Assembly: GCF_023008545.1 (NCBI RefSeq)
Contig: NZ_CP095399.1
Location: 29,901 to 93,900 of the forward strand
Source: Natribaculum luteum
Lineage (GTDB): Archaea > Halobacteriota > Halobacteria > Halobacteriales > Natrialbaceae
Direction of reading: 5' to 3'
DNA: 64,000 bases
In this document: in pieces, positions 16,930 through 24,518 of the stretch
Position numbering within the stretch: position 1 is the first letter of the stretch
How the letters are laid out: the number at the start of each line of letters is the position of its first letter
Made by a program: the position numbers and the translations under genes
Notes under the pieces: generated by a model
Database searches by the model: none
The model's input: the letters and a program-made list of their open reading frames with translations, nothing else
What the model was told of the DNA's origin: nothing

Positions 16930-17481
16930 TTATACGGTTCGAAGGTCATCTGTCGCCTGTGACCGGATGGCGGCTGCTGCGACTTCGTCGGCTCTCTTGA
17001 TGAGTTCCGCTTCGATCGTCGCCGGCTCGACCGGCGTTCGGCTCGTATGGGAGAGCACGATGTGTGCCAGTTCGACTGGCAGGTCCACTGTTGCAACGAC
17101 GTAGACTCCGTAGTAGGGATGTCCGAGCAGGTTGTAGACCGGCGTCTCGGCCATCCCGTCGAATTCGGCGAGTTTGCTCACGTCGTGGATGAGTGCACCA
17201 GCAACTACCGTATCCACTGAGAGCGTGACCTCGCGCCGCTCAAGAAGTGTCTCTGCGAGCGCGACGGCACAGGCAGTTACGTCCCGAACGTGGCTTACCA
17301 GCCGTTCGTTCTCCAACCCTAACGCACGCTGTGTTGGAGGCAGCCACGGTACCTCGGTGAGGTCGTCGATGTCGTTCTCTTCGATGGCCGTCGCCCACGC
17401 ACTGGTAACGCCCGCTCGAAGATTGTCGTCTTCGATCACCTCGAGTTCGGGAAACGCGGCCCTGACTACATCCTCGCTCAT
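16930..17481 (-). CDS. HD-domain phosphohydrolase-like protein
   Basis: 183 residues from ATG 17481 (MSEDVVRAAFPELEVIED). An upstream ATG at 17535 adds 18 residues that do not fit the family start. The HD signature is SHVRDVTACAVALAE (first His), then AGALIHDVSKL (the HD pair), and later HPYYGVYVV and AHIVLSHTS helices with further His ligands. HD proteins hydrolyse phosphoesters of nucleotides or cyclic dinucleotides with bound metals. The substrate cannot be told. It leads a leftward run of small plasmid genes, separated by 80 bases from the zinc-ribbon gene. Confidence 0.8.
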   Translation of the reverse strand: MSEDVVRAAFPELEVIEDDNLRAGVTSAWATAIEENDIDDLTEVPWLPPTQRALGLENERLVSHVRDVTACAVALAETLLERREVTLSVDTVVAGALIHDVSKLAEFDGMAETPVYNLLGHPYYGVYVVATVDLPVELAHIVLSHTSRTPVEPATIEAELIKRADEVAAAAIRSQATDDLRTV

Positions 17482-17561
17482 GTCTCTGCTGTCAGTATTG
17501 ACCACTAAAAGTACCCGCCGTGCAGTGATGCTCACTGCGCAGCTTGCGCTCTCACCTGCTG

Positions 17562-17927
17562 TTAGCGTTCTGCGCCATAGACGATTTTCGAGGGGGCTTC
17601 GTAGCCACAGTCAGGACAGGCGAACCATCGTTTGACCTTCGCACCAGCGGCAGATTTCTGGCCGACGATGACGTCGTCGTTCGGACACTCAGGACAAGCG
17701 AGTTCGGGGGCTGGTTTGTCCCGGAGTGCATCCCGAACGCTGGTCGCCTCCTTCGTCTCGAAGCCGCGCGACCACACTGGATAGCCGTCGACGAGAATCG
17801 CTGCCCGCCACTTGTACGCGTAGGAGTCCGGTGCACGATGCAGGACGGCTCGCGCTCCAGTCTCCGTGTTTCGATATGCCAGCGTGGGTGTTCGGCTCTC
17901 TCGTGTCCAGTTGGTGATTCGGGGCAT
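17562..17927 (-). CDS. Zinc-ribbon protein (DUF7568-like)
   Basis: 121 residues. The N-terminal part is a beta domain (MPRITNWTRESRTPTLAYRN, AAILVDGYPVWSRGFETKEA). The C-terminal part is a zinc ribbon, CPECPNDDV...WFACPDCGYE. The whole sequence matches a haloarchaeal family I remember as DUF7568. The function is unknown; the ribbon suggests binding of nucleic acid or a protein partner. It lies six bases downstream of the gene at 17934, so they are one operon. Confidence 0.75.
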   Translation of the reverse strand: MPRITNWTRESRTPTLAYRNTETGARAVLHRAPDSYAYKWRAAILVDGYPVWSRGFETKEATSVRDALRDKPAPELACPECPNDDVIVGQKSAAGAKVKRWFACPDCGYEAPSKIVYGAER

Positions 17928-17933
17928 GATTAC

Positions 17934-18434
17934 TCAGAAATGGACATCTGCCGGTACGATCCAGCATGTCTCGCGCTCATCAATCTCCTCGAGGAGGCGA
18001 TCGAGATGTCCGCGATGGCGGATGCCTGTCGCGTGTTGATCATACAGGCAGATCGACGGGCCACGGGAAGCACCGACCTGCTGGAAGGCGTGCCGAGCGA
18101 GGCCCTCATCGCGCATGATCTCATCGTCGCTGCGTTCCTCGAGTGCTTGCTTCACCCGATTCAGATTTCGTTGGAACGTTTCCGTCGTAGTCTCCCAGGC
18201 CCGCTCGAGGAGTTCTTCACCTTCGTCGGACGTAACGGGCGCAGCCGCCGGCAGGTCGCCCCACCGTGCTTTTCCAGCCACTGTCGTCTCCTCTTCGTCG
18301 AAGGTGACGTAGTAGTCGAACACTGCACAAGAATCCGGCTCCGTGCCAACCAGTCGGGCGAACACGGTCTTTCCGGTTGACAGTGCCTCGTCTGCTGTCG
18401 ATGCCTCTACCAGTGCGTAAATTAACATATGCAT
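17934..18434 (-). CDS. Plasmid protein paralogous to the zinc-ribbon protein at 19619-20503
   Basis: 166 residues. MLIYALVEASTADEAL, CAVFDYYVTFDEEE, DLPAAAPVTSDEGEELLERAWETT and CLYDQHATGIRHRGHLDRLLEEIDERETCWIVPADVHF align with the middle of the protein at 19619-20503 (HMLVESSTFYGAV, VLPAAAQITSTDGEQLLAAARDRT, YLYDEGGSSIRDEQRLATLLDNAGDDAWLVPAIAL). This copy lacks both zinc ribbons. No enzymatic motif is apparent. It starts an operon with the DUF7568-like gene. The upstream leader carries a perfect GCGCCGG/CCGGCGC hairpin. Confidence 0.7.
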   Translation of the reverse strand: MHMLIYALVEASTADEALSTGKTVFARLVGTEPDSCAVFDYYVTFDEEETTVAGKARWGDLPAAAPVTSDEGEELLERAWETTTETFQRNLNRVKQALEERSDDEIMRDEGLARHAFQQVGASRGPSICLYDQHATGIRHRGHLDRLLEEIDERETCWIVPADVHF

Positions 18435-18490
18435 CTGGGATACCTCACTGTCCCGACGCTCTGGTCAGTACTCGTCTGTTCTCACTCAGA

Positions 18491-18513
18491 GCGCCGGCAG
18501 CCATCACCGGCGC
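18491..18513 (-). promoter_or_regulatory. Perfect GCGCCGG/CCGGCGC leader hairpin
   Basis: Seven-base arms (18491-18497 and 18507-18513) enclose a 9-base loop, 57 bases upstream of ATG 18434. The adjoining CCATCACCGGCGCACAAA recurs in the leader of the gene starting at 14240, so both genes carry a related 5' UTR element. Confidence 0.55.
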
Positions 18514-18692
18514 ACAAAATCACGGTGCAACGCGTCTGTCTCTCGGAGGAGAACGATCCGGATCGGTAGTAGCATCAACAGCGATCGTCAGGTCGCTCGA
18601 CTCGTCGACAGCTTCGAATTGGCTGCGGGTGCCTTCCGAAACTGCACCCCTGCTTGAGCGAAGCACATCATAGAAGATTCGTGAATGATTTC

Positions 18693-18732
18693 TTTCAACT
18701 CACCTTTATTGAATCAGCCGATAAGTAGATGT
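18693..18732 (+). repeat. 40-base intergenic repeat, copy 1
   Basis: Shares 34 of 40 positions with 27208-27247. Both begin TTTCAAC and end in GCCG-R-TAAGTAGATGT; the last 16 bases also occur at 15399-15414 on the other strand. All copies are non-coding and border small genes, so the repeat may mark cassette edges, a terminator or a transposon end. Confidence 0.55.
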
Positions 18733-18737
18733 GGCTA

Positions 18738-18899
18738 CTATTTGCTTTCAATTTCGACAAGAGATTTAATCCCACACTGACAATGCGGGTACCTTCCCTT
18801 CCGTCTTATTTTCCCATCAGGAAGCCGAATCGCGGGATAAACGGCTTCACAGTTAGGACAGATGGCGACGATCTCCTGTCCAGTCCGAGTGTTGCTCAT
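18738..18899 (-). CDS. Zinc-finger mini-protein
   Basis: 53 residues from ATG 18899 (MSNTRTGQEIVAICPNCEA). It has CPNC and, near the C-terminus, HCQC, giving a four-ligand zinc site with PDGKIRRKGRYP between. Haloarchaea encode many such one-domain zinc proteins; the roles of most are unknown. The longer frame to 18968 is not supported by codon use. Confidence 0.6.
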   Translation of the reverse strand: MSNTRTGQEIVAICPNCEAVYPAIRLPDGKIRRKGRYPHCQCGIKSLVEIESK

Positions 18900-19044
18900 T
18901 CGAGATAATCGGGCCGACAACGCCCACACAGATATATCAGTGCGTATAGACTCATAACGAGAAATCACTATTATTGTCTGAAGACCTGCATCCTATTGGC
19001 CATATGTAAGGTTTTTCACCTCAGAGGTCGTGTGCTGACATGAC

Positions 19045-19239
19045 ATGGATGGAATACCTGAAAACGCCTCTTCAACCGATACTTCGGATCAAAATGAACT
19101 TATCCATGTCGTAATCGAAGACCCGGGAGAAGCTGACAAGTGTGTGTTTTTCCCAGGAAATGCAACAGCTGATGAGCTACATACAAAGTGGATTCTTGCT
19201 CTCGAGGATTCGTACGTCCACCTAAAAGATGCTCAATAG
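19045..19239 (+). CDS. DUF7511-like small protein
   Basis: 64 residues. The core ELIHVVIEDPGEADKCVFFPGNATADELHTKWILALEDSYVHL follows the pattern I remember for the DUF7511 family: a strand, a C-x-FYP-like turn, and W-I..EDS-V-L at the end. The function is unknown. It stands alone, moderately AT-rich, between leftward genes. Confidence 0.65.
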   Translation: MDGIPENASSTDTSDQNELIHVVIEDPGEADKCVFFPGNATADELHTKWILALEDSYVHLKDAQ

Positions 19240-19305
19240 TCCGCTTGTACTGACCGTTCACTACAGCGTCAAATGGGTCCGTGACCGATCCTATGACCCG
19301 CTCGG

Positions 19306-19494
19306 TTAGGAATCAATGTGGGTATCAGTAGATTCACCACGCTCTGGTCGAGTGAGAAGACTCACTTCCTCCAAGAGCGCCGTTGCTGTCTCGATACGTT
19401 CTCTGTCTGCGTCAGTCAGCTGATCGCCCTCGAGATGGTTGAGTTGGCTGAGTGCACGATGCAGTCTGTATCCTGGTGTGTTTCGTGGGTCCAT
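19306..19494 (-). CDS. Small helical hypothetical protein
   Basis: 62 residues from ATG 19494 (MDPRNTPGYRLHRALSQLNHLEG). It is two helices, the second DADRERIETATALLEEVSLL, with a disordered tail. A longer frame to 19566 would cross a hairpin that lies four bases before ATG 19494 and is rejected. The function is unknown. Confidence 0.55.
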   Translation of the reverse strand: MDPRNTPGYRLHRALSQLNHLEGDQLTDADRERIETATALLEEVSLLTRPERGESTDTHIDS

Positions 19495-19498
19495 TGAA

Positions 19499-19522
19499 TG
19501 CGCCTCGGCCGATCGCGGCGCA
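19499..19522 (-). promoter_or_regulatory. TGCGCC/GGCGCA leader hairpin abutting the start codon
   Basis: Perfect six-base arms at 19499-19504 and 19517-19522, with the stem ending four bases before ATG 19494. Folding would sit where a ribosome lands, so it could limit translation. Confidence 0.45.
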
Positions 19523-19558
19523 GACAAACATGACACGATAGCACGGGCGATCGGTCTG

Positions 19559-19600
19559 TTAACCAACAGCCACGCTGCACCATTCCTGTCTGTTGGTTAA
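19559..19600. promoter_or_regulatory. Long palindrome with TTAACCAACAG/CTGTTGGTTAA arms
   Basis: The 11-base arms (19559-19569, 19590-19600) match exactly. A near copy with TTAACCAACAC/GTGTTGGTTAA arms lies at 41460-41501, also just downstream of a leftward gene and upstream of the next. It could be a bidirectional terminator or a shared operator. Confidence 0.55.
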
Positions 19601-19618
19601 GACATGACGCGGAGCAAG

Positions 19619-20503
19619 TCATTCTGGGCTCGGCCCATAGCGCGGTGTCCCGCAGATCTGGCACTCCCAGATTGCGTGGCCGGTCCAGATTTCGTCGGGA
19701 ACCGATTCATGAGCGCTGAATCGATGATCGGTTGTGCGTCCACACTGGTGACACTCGAGGCGTTCTTTGGTGGGAATGCCACTGCCCTGATGCTCAGATT
19801 CACGTTCTTTAGGTGCCTGCTGGAGGGCAATTGCAGGAACTAGCCACGCATCATCACCGGCGTTGTCGAGCAGCGTCGCAAGTCGCTGCTCATCGCGAAT
19901 GCTGGACCCACCCTCGTCGTAGAGATAGGTTGTTGGTTCGCAGTCGCTATCCACCGCTGATTGGTCAGTCCACGCTGTTCGATCGCGGGCGGCCGCGAGA
20001 AGTTGCTCACCGTCAGTGGACGTGATCTGTGCTGCAGCAGGAAGCACGGGCCACTGATCTGTCAATTGGGCTGCAGGCTCGTCCTCGAGATCGTAGATGA
20101 TCGTGCAGTCGTCGACAGCCTGTTCGGTCGCACTCGAGGCAAGGAGTGTCGCAGCGGCCCCACCTTTCGCGACAGCGCCGTAGAACGTCGACGACTCGAC
20201 AAGCATGTGGACGACGCCGAAGAGTGTCCATTCTGTCGCTGGTGCGTCTGTCTCTGAGGAGGAGTTCTCGAGATGATTGGTGAGACAGAACAGGCATTTG
20301 GTCTGATCAGCTGGGATCGGTGCGTCACAGGAACGACACTCAGTGTCTGTTTCCGTTGGAGTGTCTGGATATCCAGTCGTCGCTGTTGCAACTCGCTGTC
20401 GATTTGGCTCACCCTCAGTACACTCTCTGAGTCTCTCATCTGGGATATGCGACGCTTCGCCGGTCGGACGAAGCTCCTCGAAGTCAGAATCTCGATCAGT
20501 CAT
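19619..20503 (-). CDS. Double zinc-ribbon plasmid protein
   Basis: 294 residues in three parts. An N-terminal ribbon is CRSCDAPIPADQTKCLFC (residues ~56-73). A central domain (~90-230) is homologous to the whole protein at 17934-18434. A C-terminal ribbon is CHQCGRTTDH...CQICGTPRYG. Zinc ribbons flanking a domain suggest nucleic-acid or protein binding. The paralogue without ribbons lies 1.2 kb downstream on the same strand, pointing to duplication with gain or loss of the ribbons. No known function. Confidence 0.7.
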   Translation of the reverse strand: MTDRDSDFEELRPTGEASHIPDERLRECTEGEPNRQRVATATTGYPDTPTETDTECRSCDAPIPADQTKCLFCLTNHLENSSSETDAPATEWTLFGVVHMLVESSTFYGAVAKGGAAATLLASSATEQAVDDCTIIYDLEDEPAAQLTDQWPVLPAAAQITSTDGEQLLAAARDRTAWTDQSAVDSDCEPTTYLYDEGGSSIRDEQRLATLLDNAGDDAWLVPAIALQQAPKERESEHQGSGIPTKERLECHQCGRTTDHRFSAHESVPDEIWTGHAIWECQICGTPRYGPSPE

Positions 20504-20588
20504 TAGTGGGTAGTGGGTTGTATTGCCTCACGTCTTGATCAGGTTCCAGTCCGGTAGAGAAGATCTCGGGAATAAGTTCACTTGGACG

Positions 20589-20726
20589 CTATTGCTGCCG
20601 AAGTCCTGCTTCTCGAGCTTCACGGTTGCTGGCACAATGAATACACGCTGGCAGATCACCATCAACAGCAAAAACCCGGTAGTAGTTCTCTGTGACATGA
20701 GAGCCACACCCATCACATTCTGGCAT
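20589..20726 (-). CDS. DUF7563-like zinc-finger mini-protein
   Basis: 45 residues from ATG 20726: MPECDGCGSHVTENYYRVFA then VDGDLPACIHCASN. Two C-x2-C pairs (CDGC and CIHC) form one zinc site. The MPEC..CGSHVT start and ..YRVF segment are the pattern I recall for DUF7563, a haloarchaeal family of unknown role. It was found by translating the minus strand directly. The frame on the same strand at 20528-20716 (MMGVALMSQ...) is a shadow. Confidence 0.7.
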   Translation of the reverse strand: MPECDGCGSHVTENYYRVFAVDGDLPACIHCASNREAREAGLRQQ

Positions 20727-20801
20727 TATCCAAACCTATGTTGTTACTCCAGTAAATATCTTGTTCCAATACTTGTGTAGTTTTTCTCAATGGCATTCTA
20801 T

Positions 20802-20987
20802 CTAAGTGGGATTGACTCTTTTCTGGGTCTGGTATTGTTGCGGTTCGAGAAGGAATCCACAGTCTTCACAACGAGTTTCGACTGCGTTGGTGGTCACTCG
20901 TCCATTGCATTTGGGGCACGGACTGGCGCTCGAGTTGGGCTGGACATCTTCGTCGAATGTTGTCTCGTAAACCTCTCTGAAAGCCAT
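20802..20987 (-). CDS. TFIIB-type zinc-ribbon mini-protein
   Basis: 61 residues from ATG 20987 (MAFREVYETTFDEDV). The ribbon CPKCNGRVTTNAVETRCEDCGFLLE closely resembles the N-terminal zinc ribbon of TFB, including the T-N-A-x-E-T and C-x2-C-G knuckles, but without cyclin folds. Such free-standing ribbons are widespread in haloarchaea and may modulate transcription; this is inference. ATG 21029 would give a longer form that is less likely. Confidence 0.7.
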   Translation of the reverse strand: MAFREVYETTFDEDVQPNSSASPCPKCNGRVTTNAVETRCEDCGFLLEPQQYQTQKRVNPT

Positions 20988-21214
20988 GGTGTTCACGAAG
21001 GGCAATGAGCAACTCTGACTGCCCCTCACTCCACTCGTGGGGCACAGAAACCACTCTCTCAGTAGACAGTAGCAGTGTTCCTTTATTCAGGGCTCTTCGT
21101 GAAACTCGCGATAAATACCGGTGAAGGAGCGATCACGAAAGACACGGACTCAGCCGTACGAGTCTAAAAACGAAATCGTTGTTCACGGTCGCCAAGGCGA
21201 CAATGAAGTCGGAA

Positions 21215-21409
21215 TTAGTTGCGGACGACGTTCGTCGCGCGGGGACCCTTGGGGGCCTGTTCGATATCGAAGTCAATGTCTGTGCCTTCTTCGAGGTCCG
21301 GACCGCCAACGTCTTCCATGTGGAAGAACACGTCGTCGTCCGCATCGTCCGTCGAAATGAAACCGTAGCCGCCTGTGTCGTTGAAGAAATCAACCGTACC
21401 GTTTGCCAT
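21215..21409 (-). CDS. cspA: Cold-shock-domain protein CspA-like
   Basis: 64 residues, a complete cold-shock domain. The RNA-binding motifs are visible: GTVDFFNDTGGYGFIST (RNP1-like YGFI) and DDVFFHMEDV (RNP2-like VFFH). It ends APKGPRATNVVRN. The family binds single-stranded RNA and DNA and acts as an RNA chaperone. The length is normal for archaeal and bacterial Csp. It sits among small single-domain genes on the minus strand. Confidence 0.92.
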   Translation of the reverse strand: MANGTVDFFNDTGGYGFISTDDADDDVFFHMEDVGGPDLEEGTDIDFDIEQAPKGPRATNVVRN

Positions 21410-21878
21410 TACACTAACTCAAAATACGACTATACGGTTAAGTATTCCGCATTTGTTTTCAAAAGCCGCCAACAACGATTACAAAATCCTAAAATATCGT
21501 GCGTATGTGGATGCTTAACCACTATTTGGCAAGAGTTGGGCCAATAGTGTCTGGTATGTCACAATGGCGGAAGACTTTCGATGTATCCACAGTTCTCTTA
21601 GTTTGGTGTAGTCCGTGTTCTCGCGAGTAGGTGTGAACAGTCTGCCGTTCAGTTTGCACGCATAGTTACCAAACCGAGATGGGGTATTTTCACACCTGGC
21701 TTTGGATAAAGAAACTTCCTTCTAACCGCTAGGTGGCGGCAACGCCGTGGAACGGATTCATGCTGTGGCGAAAGCCCGGCAGCGCAACGGCCACCGGCCG
21801 TGAGCAGCCCGGACCGTGGAGGTGGTGGGAGGTGGCGGTGACTGCGTTCACACCAGCAAAAAAGGGGCTCAGGCCTGG
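21410..21878. other. Non-coding region downstream of the OB-fold gene
   Basis: No gene is supported. The left end is AT-rich and likely holds the cspA promoter. Near 21787-21801 ACGGCC-ACC-GGCCGT forms a small perfect hairpin in a GC-rich stretch, followed towards 21860 by an A-run and GGGGC just past the stop of the OB-fold gene. A structured 3' UTR or small RNA is possible. Confidence 0.35.
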
Positions 21879-22775
21879 CTATTCCCACCAGCGGCCGCGC
21901 TCGGGGAAGTGAATCGTCGACCACCCGGTCACGGCCAGTGAGACACGGCCTTCGTGCCAGTTCCGGGCAGCCTTGTGAATGCGCACCTGCTCGCCTTCCT
22001 CGATCCACGGTGCGTCTGATGACTTCCAGATGGTCACACGCGTCTGGCCACTGTCGTCTGCGATGAGACCAACCTGCGCGATACTCGGATGTGAGGGATC
22101 CCACAGGGTTTCGACACGCCCTTCGATGCTCACCTCCTTCCGAGAGACTTCCTCGAGTTTTCCAATGGGGATGACGTGTCCGGGTGCCGTCTGCAGCTCC
22201 TCGAACACGTTGACGACCGCACTCGTCAGGTCCTGACCACTGACGACGGACTCTCCCAACCGCCGGCTGATCGCCGCTCGAGACCAACCATCCAACCGCT
22301 TTGCGAGTCGCATCGACTGCTTGTTCACGGCCGCCAACTGCTCTTGGGTAAGTTCTGTCCGGGGATCCGCCCGCTCCGGGTCCGCCATTGGGTCCACGCT
22401 CGCCGCCCGTTTCTGGAATTCCACACGCCGCGCTTTGTTCTGGTCCGCAGCGATCGTTCGCGTTCGTTTCTCACGACCTTCTTGTGTCCCTATCTCGGCC
22501 TGTGCACTGATTCGCTCAAGTTCATCCTCTCGTGCTCGAATGCGCTCTTCCTGTTCGAGGGTCGCGCCAGAGATCCGCTCATCATCTGTATCGACGATCC
22601 CGTCTGGGTGGTTTGCATCCACCTTTGCTTGGACCTCTTGCTCAACCGTTGCCTCGAATTCCGGCGTCTCGTCGACGACCGGGAAGCCGTCTTCATCGAC
22701 CGCCTGCTCGTCCGCCTGTTTGAGTTCCTGTTCATCAACCGTAACGACCTTGCTACTCGAGTTGTTACTAGACAT
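21879..22775 (-). CDS. RPA-like OB-fold ssDNA-binding protein
   Basis: 298 residues. The acidic N-terminal third has long charged helices (LEQEERIRAREDELERISAQAE). Residues ~150-195 form a small helical domain (LTQEQLAAVNKQSMRLAKRLDGWSRAAISRRLGE). The C-terminal ~90 residues are an OB fold: VSIEGRVETLWD, QVGLIADDSGQTRVTIWKSSD, EGEQVRIHKAARNWHEGRVSLAV. The order G-V-ETLW / D-DSG-T-R-TIW / G-V-I matches haloarchaeal RPA-type proteins. It probably binds single-stranded DNA in plasmid replication or transfer. A 9-bp perfect hairpin lies in its leader. Confidence 0.8.
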   Translation of the reverse strand: MSSNNSSSKVVTVDEQELKQADEQAVDEDGFPVVDETPEFEATVEQEVQAKVDANHPDGIVDTDDERISGATLEQEERIRAREDELERISAQAEIGTQEGREKRTRTIAADQNKARRVEFQKRAASVDPMADPERADPRTELTQEQLAAVNKQSMRLAKRLDGWSRAAISRRLGESVVSGQDLTSAVVNVFEELQTAPGHVIPIGKLEEVSRKEVSIEGRVETLWDPSHPSIAQVGLIADDSGQTRVTIWKSSDAPWIEEGEQVRIHKAARNWHEGRVSLAVTGWSTIHFPERGRWWE

Positions 22776-22812
22776 TGGTGTACTAACACCTGAAGGCGTT
22801 CACGCGCCTGCC

Positions 22813-22836
22813 ACCGCGATGTCCCAGCATCGCGGT
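22813..22836 (-). promoter_or_regulatory. Nine-base-pair perfect leader hairpin of the OB-fold gene
   Basis: ACCGCGATG (22813-22821) pairs perfectly with CATCGCGGT (22828-22836) across a six-base loop, 37 bases upstream of ATG 22775. It is the strongest of the leader stem-loops in this window. Confidence 0.6.
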
Positions 22837-22859
22837 TTTCCGACGACGCCGACCGACTA

Positions 22860-23425
22860 GATCCATCTGCGCGCTCGCGCTCGCGCCTTCGCGAGCGCCC
22901 ATCTGGGCGCGAGCGAGAGCGCGCCTGAATGCGGTGTTCCAACCAGCACCGCGCGGCGACCCGCCCGGAGCGAGCGGCCAGCTTTAAGCCGTTTCTCGTG
23001 TCCGTCCCGGACTGCGGGTCCGTGTCCAGCGCGACTGTCGTCGAGAACGCGCGCCGCAGTGTGGCGCGCGACAGCGCAGGCGGCACCAAGCGCTGGAACG
23101 CGAAATCCCGCGAGGGGCGCAACCGAAAACGCGCTTAATGCTGGCGTCGAGACCAGATTCATTTTAGCCCGGAACGGTGAGCGACGCCAGGAGCGAACCG
23201 CAGCCCGGAATGGTCGGTCGCGAGCGATGCGGAGGGCGGCACGCGGCGAGCGGGGCGGGCCGATATCTAAGCGCGGGCAACCGACGCGACAGCAGCCCGA
23301 TCAGTCCACGTGAGGTGGGACTGAAAGGGGCTGGCGCGCTCGAGGAACCCCGCCGACGCAAGCACCGCAACCTGTGAGGAGCGCAGCGAGGCGCGGGACT
23401 CGAGCGTGACAGGGGCTTTCACCCT
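22860..23425. other. GC-rich structured non-coding block
   Basis: About 560 bases without a credible gene. 22865-22925 is made of GCGCTCGCG / CGCGAGC inverted and direct runs. Further on, 23314-23425 forms an imperfect inverted element: GGGACTGAAAGGGGC...CGCTCGAG on the left and CTCGAGCG...AGGGGCTTTCACCC on the right. I recall related GGACTGAAAGGGGC elements next to mobile genes in other haloarchaea. A structured RNA, a MITE-like element or an origin-associated region are all possible. Frames through it (for example 23177-23377) have arginine-rich shadow composition. Confidence 0.45.
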
Positions 23426-23517
23426 ATTATCGAAAGCGATGGTTGCAAGCCACTTACCGAGACCTACTCCCCTTCACAACTGTTTCAGTGACCCATCCGC
23501 ACACTACAGATGCGAAC

Positions 23518-23691
23518 TTATCGAAGAAGTCGGATCATTAACAGAGCCACCATAGGAGTTAGGAACAAAATCACACCCCCTCCGATAAGTAACAATTCCC
23601 GGGGGAGAATAAGGATAAGCAGCAGCACAAGGTTGCTAAGCAAAAGTGCGATAATCAGATTGAGGCGTAAGATGACCGGATTATTGTTCAT
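23518..23691 (-). CDS. Small two-helix membrane protein
   Basis: 57 residues from ATG 23691, read directly on the minus strand: MNNNPVILRLNLIIALLLSN, then LVLLLILILPRE and a second helix LLIGGGVILFLTPMVALLMI, ending RLLR. Two membrane helices joined by a short PRE turn and a positive tail indicate a small integral membrane protein. It is AT-rich. It starts divergently from the membrane protein at 23878. The plus-strand frame over the same bases is a basic shadow. Confidence 0.55.
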   Translation of the reverse strand: MNNNPVILRLNLIIALLLSNLVLLLILILPRELLLIGGGVILFLTPMVALLMIRLLR

Positions 23692-23877
23692 TGTGTGAGT
23701 GTTTTAACTATTCCACCATATGTCTTGTCTGCTAACTACGTGCCCTGTACTTACCGCTGGTTCACGATCCCCTATCCGACCCTCTCCGATTTCTCGGACA
23801 CACGATCAGGAAGTATAGAGACATATGTCGATTCAGAGATAGCTGATTTTATGTACACCTTCTTAGAAAAGAGAAAT

Positions 23878-24102
23878 ATGTCTGGTTGGTCTCCACCAAC
23901 AATTCCCCAGAAATGGTTCATCGGAATCGGTGTCCTCTACGGGCTTTTGGTAGTATACTTATTCATCACTCAACATATAACATCTATAATCTGGCTTGGC
24001 ATACTGCTTGGGGCACTCTATCTCTCGTGGCGGTTCGTCGCTGCTGTGGAGGCGATCGCTGACGCTCTCCAACGAATTGCTTATCAACAGGAACAAAACT
24101 GA
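23878..24102 (+). CDS. Small two-helix membrane protein of a haloarchaeal family
   Basis: 74 residues from ATG 23878: MSGWSPPTIPQKWFIGIGVL. Two membrane helices, FIGIGVLYGLLVVYLFI and IIWLGILLGALYLSWRFV, are followed by the conserved helix AAVEAIADALQRIAYQQEQ. I recall similar proteins starting MSGW.PP.IPKKWF..IGVLYGLLV in other haloarchaea, which supports this start over GTG 23695 or ATG 23851. The function is unknown. Confidence 0.7.
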   Translation: MSGWSPPTIPQKWFIGIGVLYGLLVVYLFITQHITSIIWLGILLGALYLSWRFVAAVEAIADALQRIAYQQEQN

Positions 24103-24234
24103 TCGGTTTATATCTGTACTGAGCGTTTGACAATCCACGATTCGTCATTTATCAGACGGAATTTCGGAACAGAACCAAGTGTCCACCACACGTTCTTTCC
24201 TTGAGAGCTTCTCTTCATCACCGCCAGCGTCGAC

Positions 24235-24513
24235 TCACTCCTCGCAATCAGACAACTTCTTCGACAACCGATCCAGTTTCTCCTGCGCAGACTCACGGCG
24301 TTCGCGAGTGGCGTCCAGTCGGTACTCCACCGACGTGATTTCACCATCCTCAAGCGTCACCGAAAGCACGCCACCGTCTGTTTGAGCGGGCTCAGGCAAT
24401 CGAGCCACAGGGACATCGACTTGCTCGATCACCTGCTCGTTCTCCTCGAGCAAGATGACAGCAATCTCACCGTCCTCAATTCGATCGACGACGCCAGTGT
24501 AAGTCCCATCCAT
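24235..24513 (-). CDS. DUF3006 domain protein
   Basis: 92 residues from ATG 24513 (MDGTYTGVVDRIEDGEIAVIL); GTG 24522 would overlap the upstream stop. The small beta barrel (VDRIEDGEIAVILLEENEQ, VPVARLPEPAQTDGGVLSVTLEDGEI) is the DUF3006 pattern, followed by a helix with DATRERRESAQEKLDRLSKKL. DUF3006 genes often sit directly after ComEC-like metallohydrolases, as here, separated by five bases. Function unknown; a partner of the hydrolase is inferred. Confidence 0.85.
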   Translation of the reverse strand: MDGTYTGVVDRIEDGEIAVILLEENEQVIEQVDVPVARLPEPAQTDGGVLSVTLEDGEITSVEYRLDATRERRESAQEKLDRLSKKLSDCEE

Positions 24514-24518
24514 CTTTC

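Larger units (their letters stand above)
18435..18737. other. Intergenic region with leader hairpin and repeat
   Basis: No gene is visible. It contains the leader hairpin (18491-18513) of the leftward gene starting at 18434 and the 40-base repeat copy at 18693-18732. Confidence 0.4.

Noticed and set aside
17544..18380. 278-residue plus-strand frame
   Set aside because: Antisense to two well-supported leftward genes with normal codon bias.
21649..22287. 212-residue minus-strand frame
   Set aside because: Arg/Gly-rich shadow of the OB-fold gene and its non-coding 3' region.
22490..23122. 210-residue minus-strand frame
   Set aside because: Shadow composition running through the GC-rich non-coding block.
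23177..23377. Plus-strand frame in the structured GC-rich block
   Set aside because: Arg/Gly-rich with no conserved pattern; the DNA itself shows inverted repeats instead.
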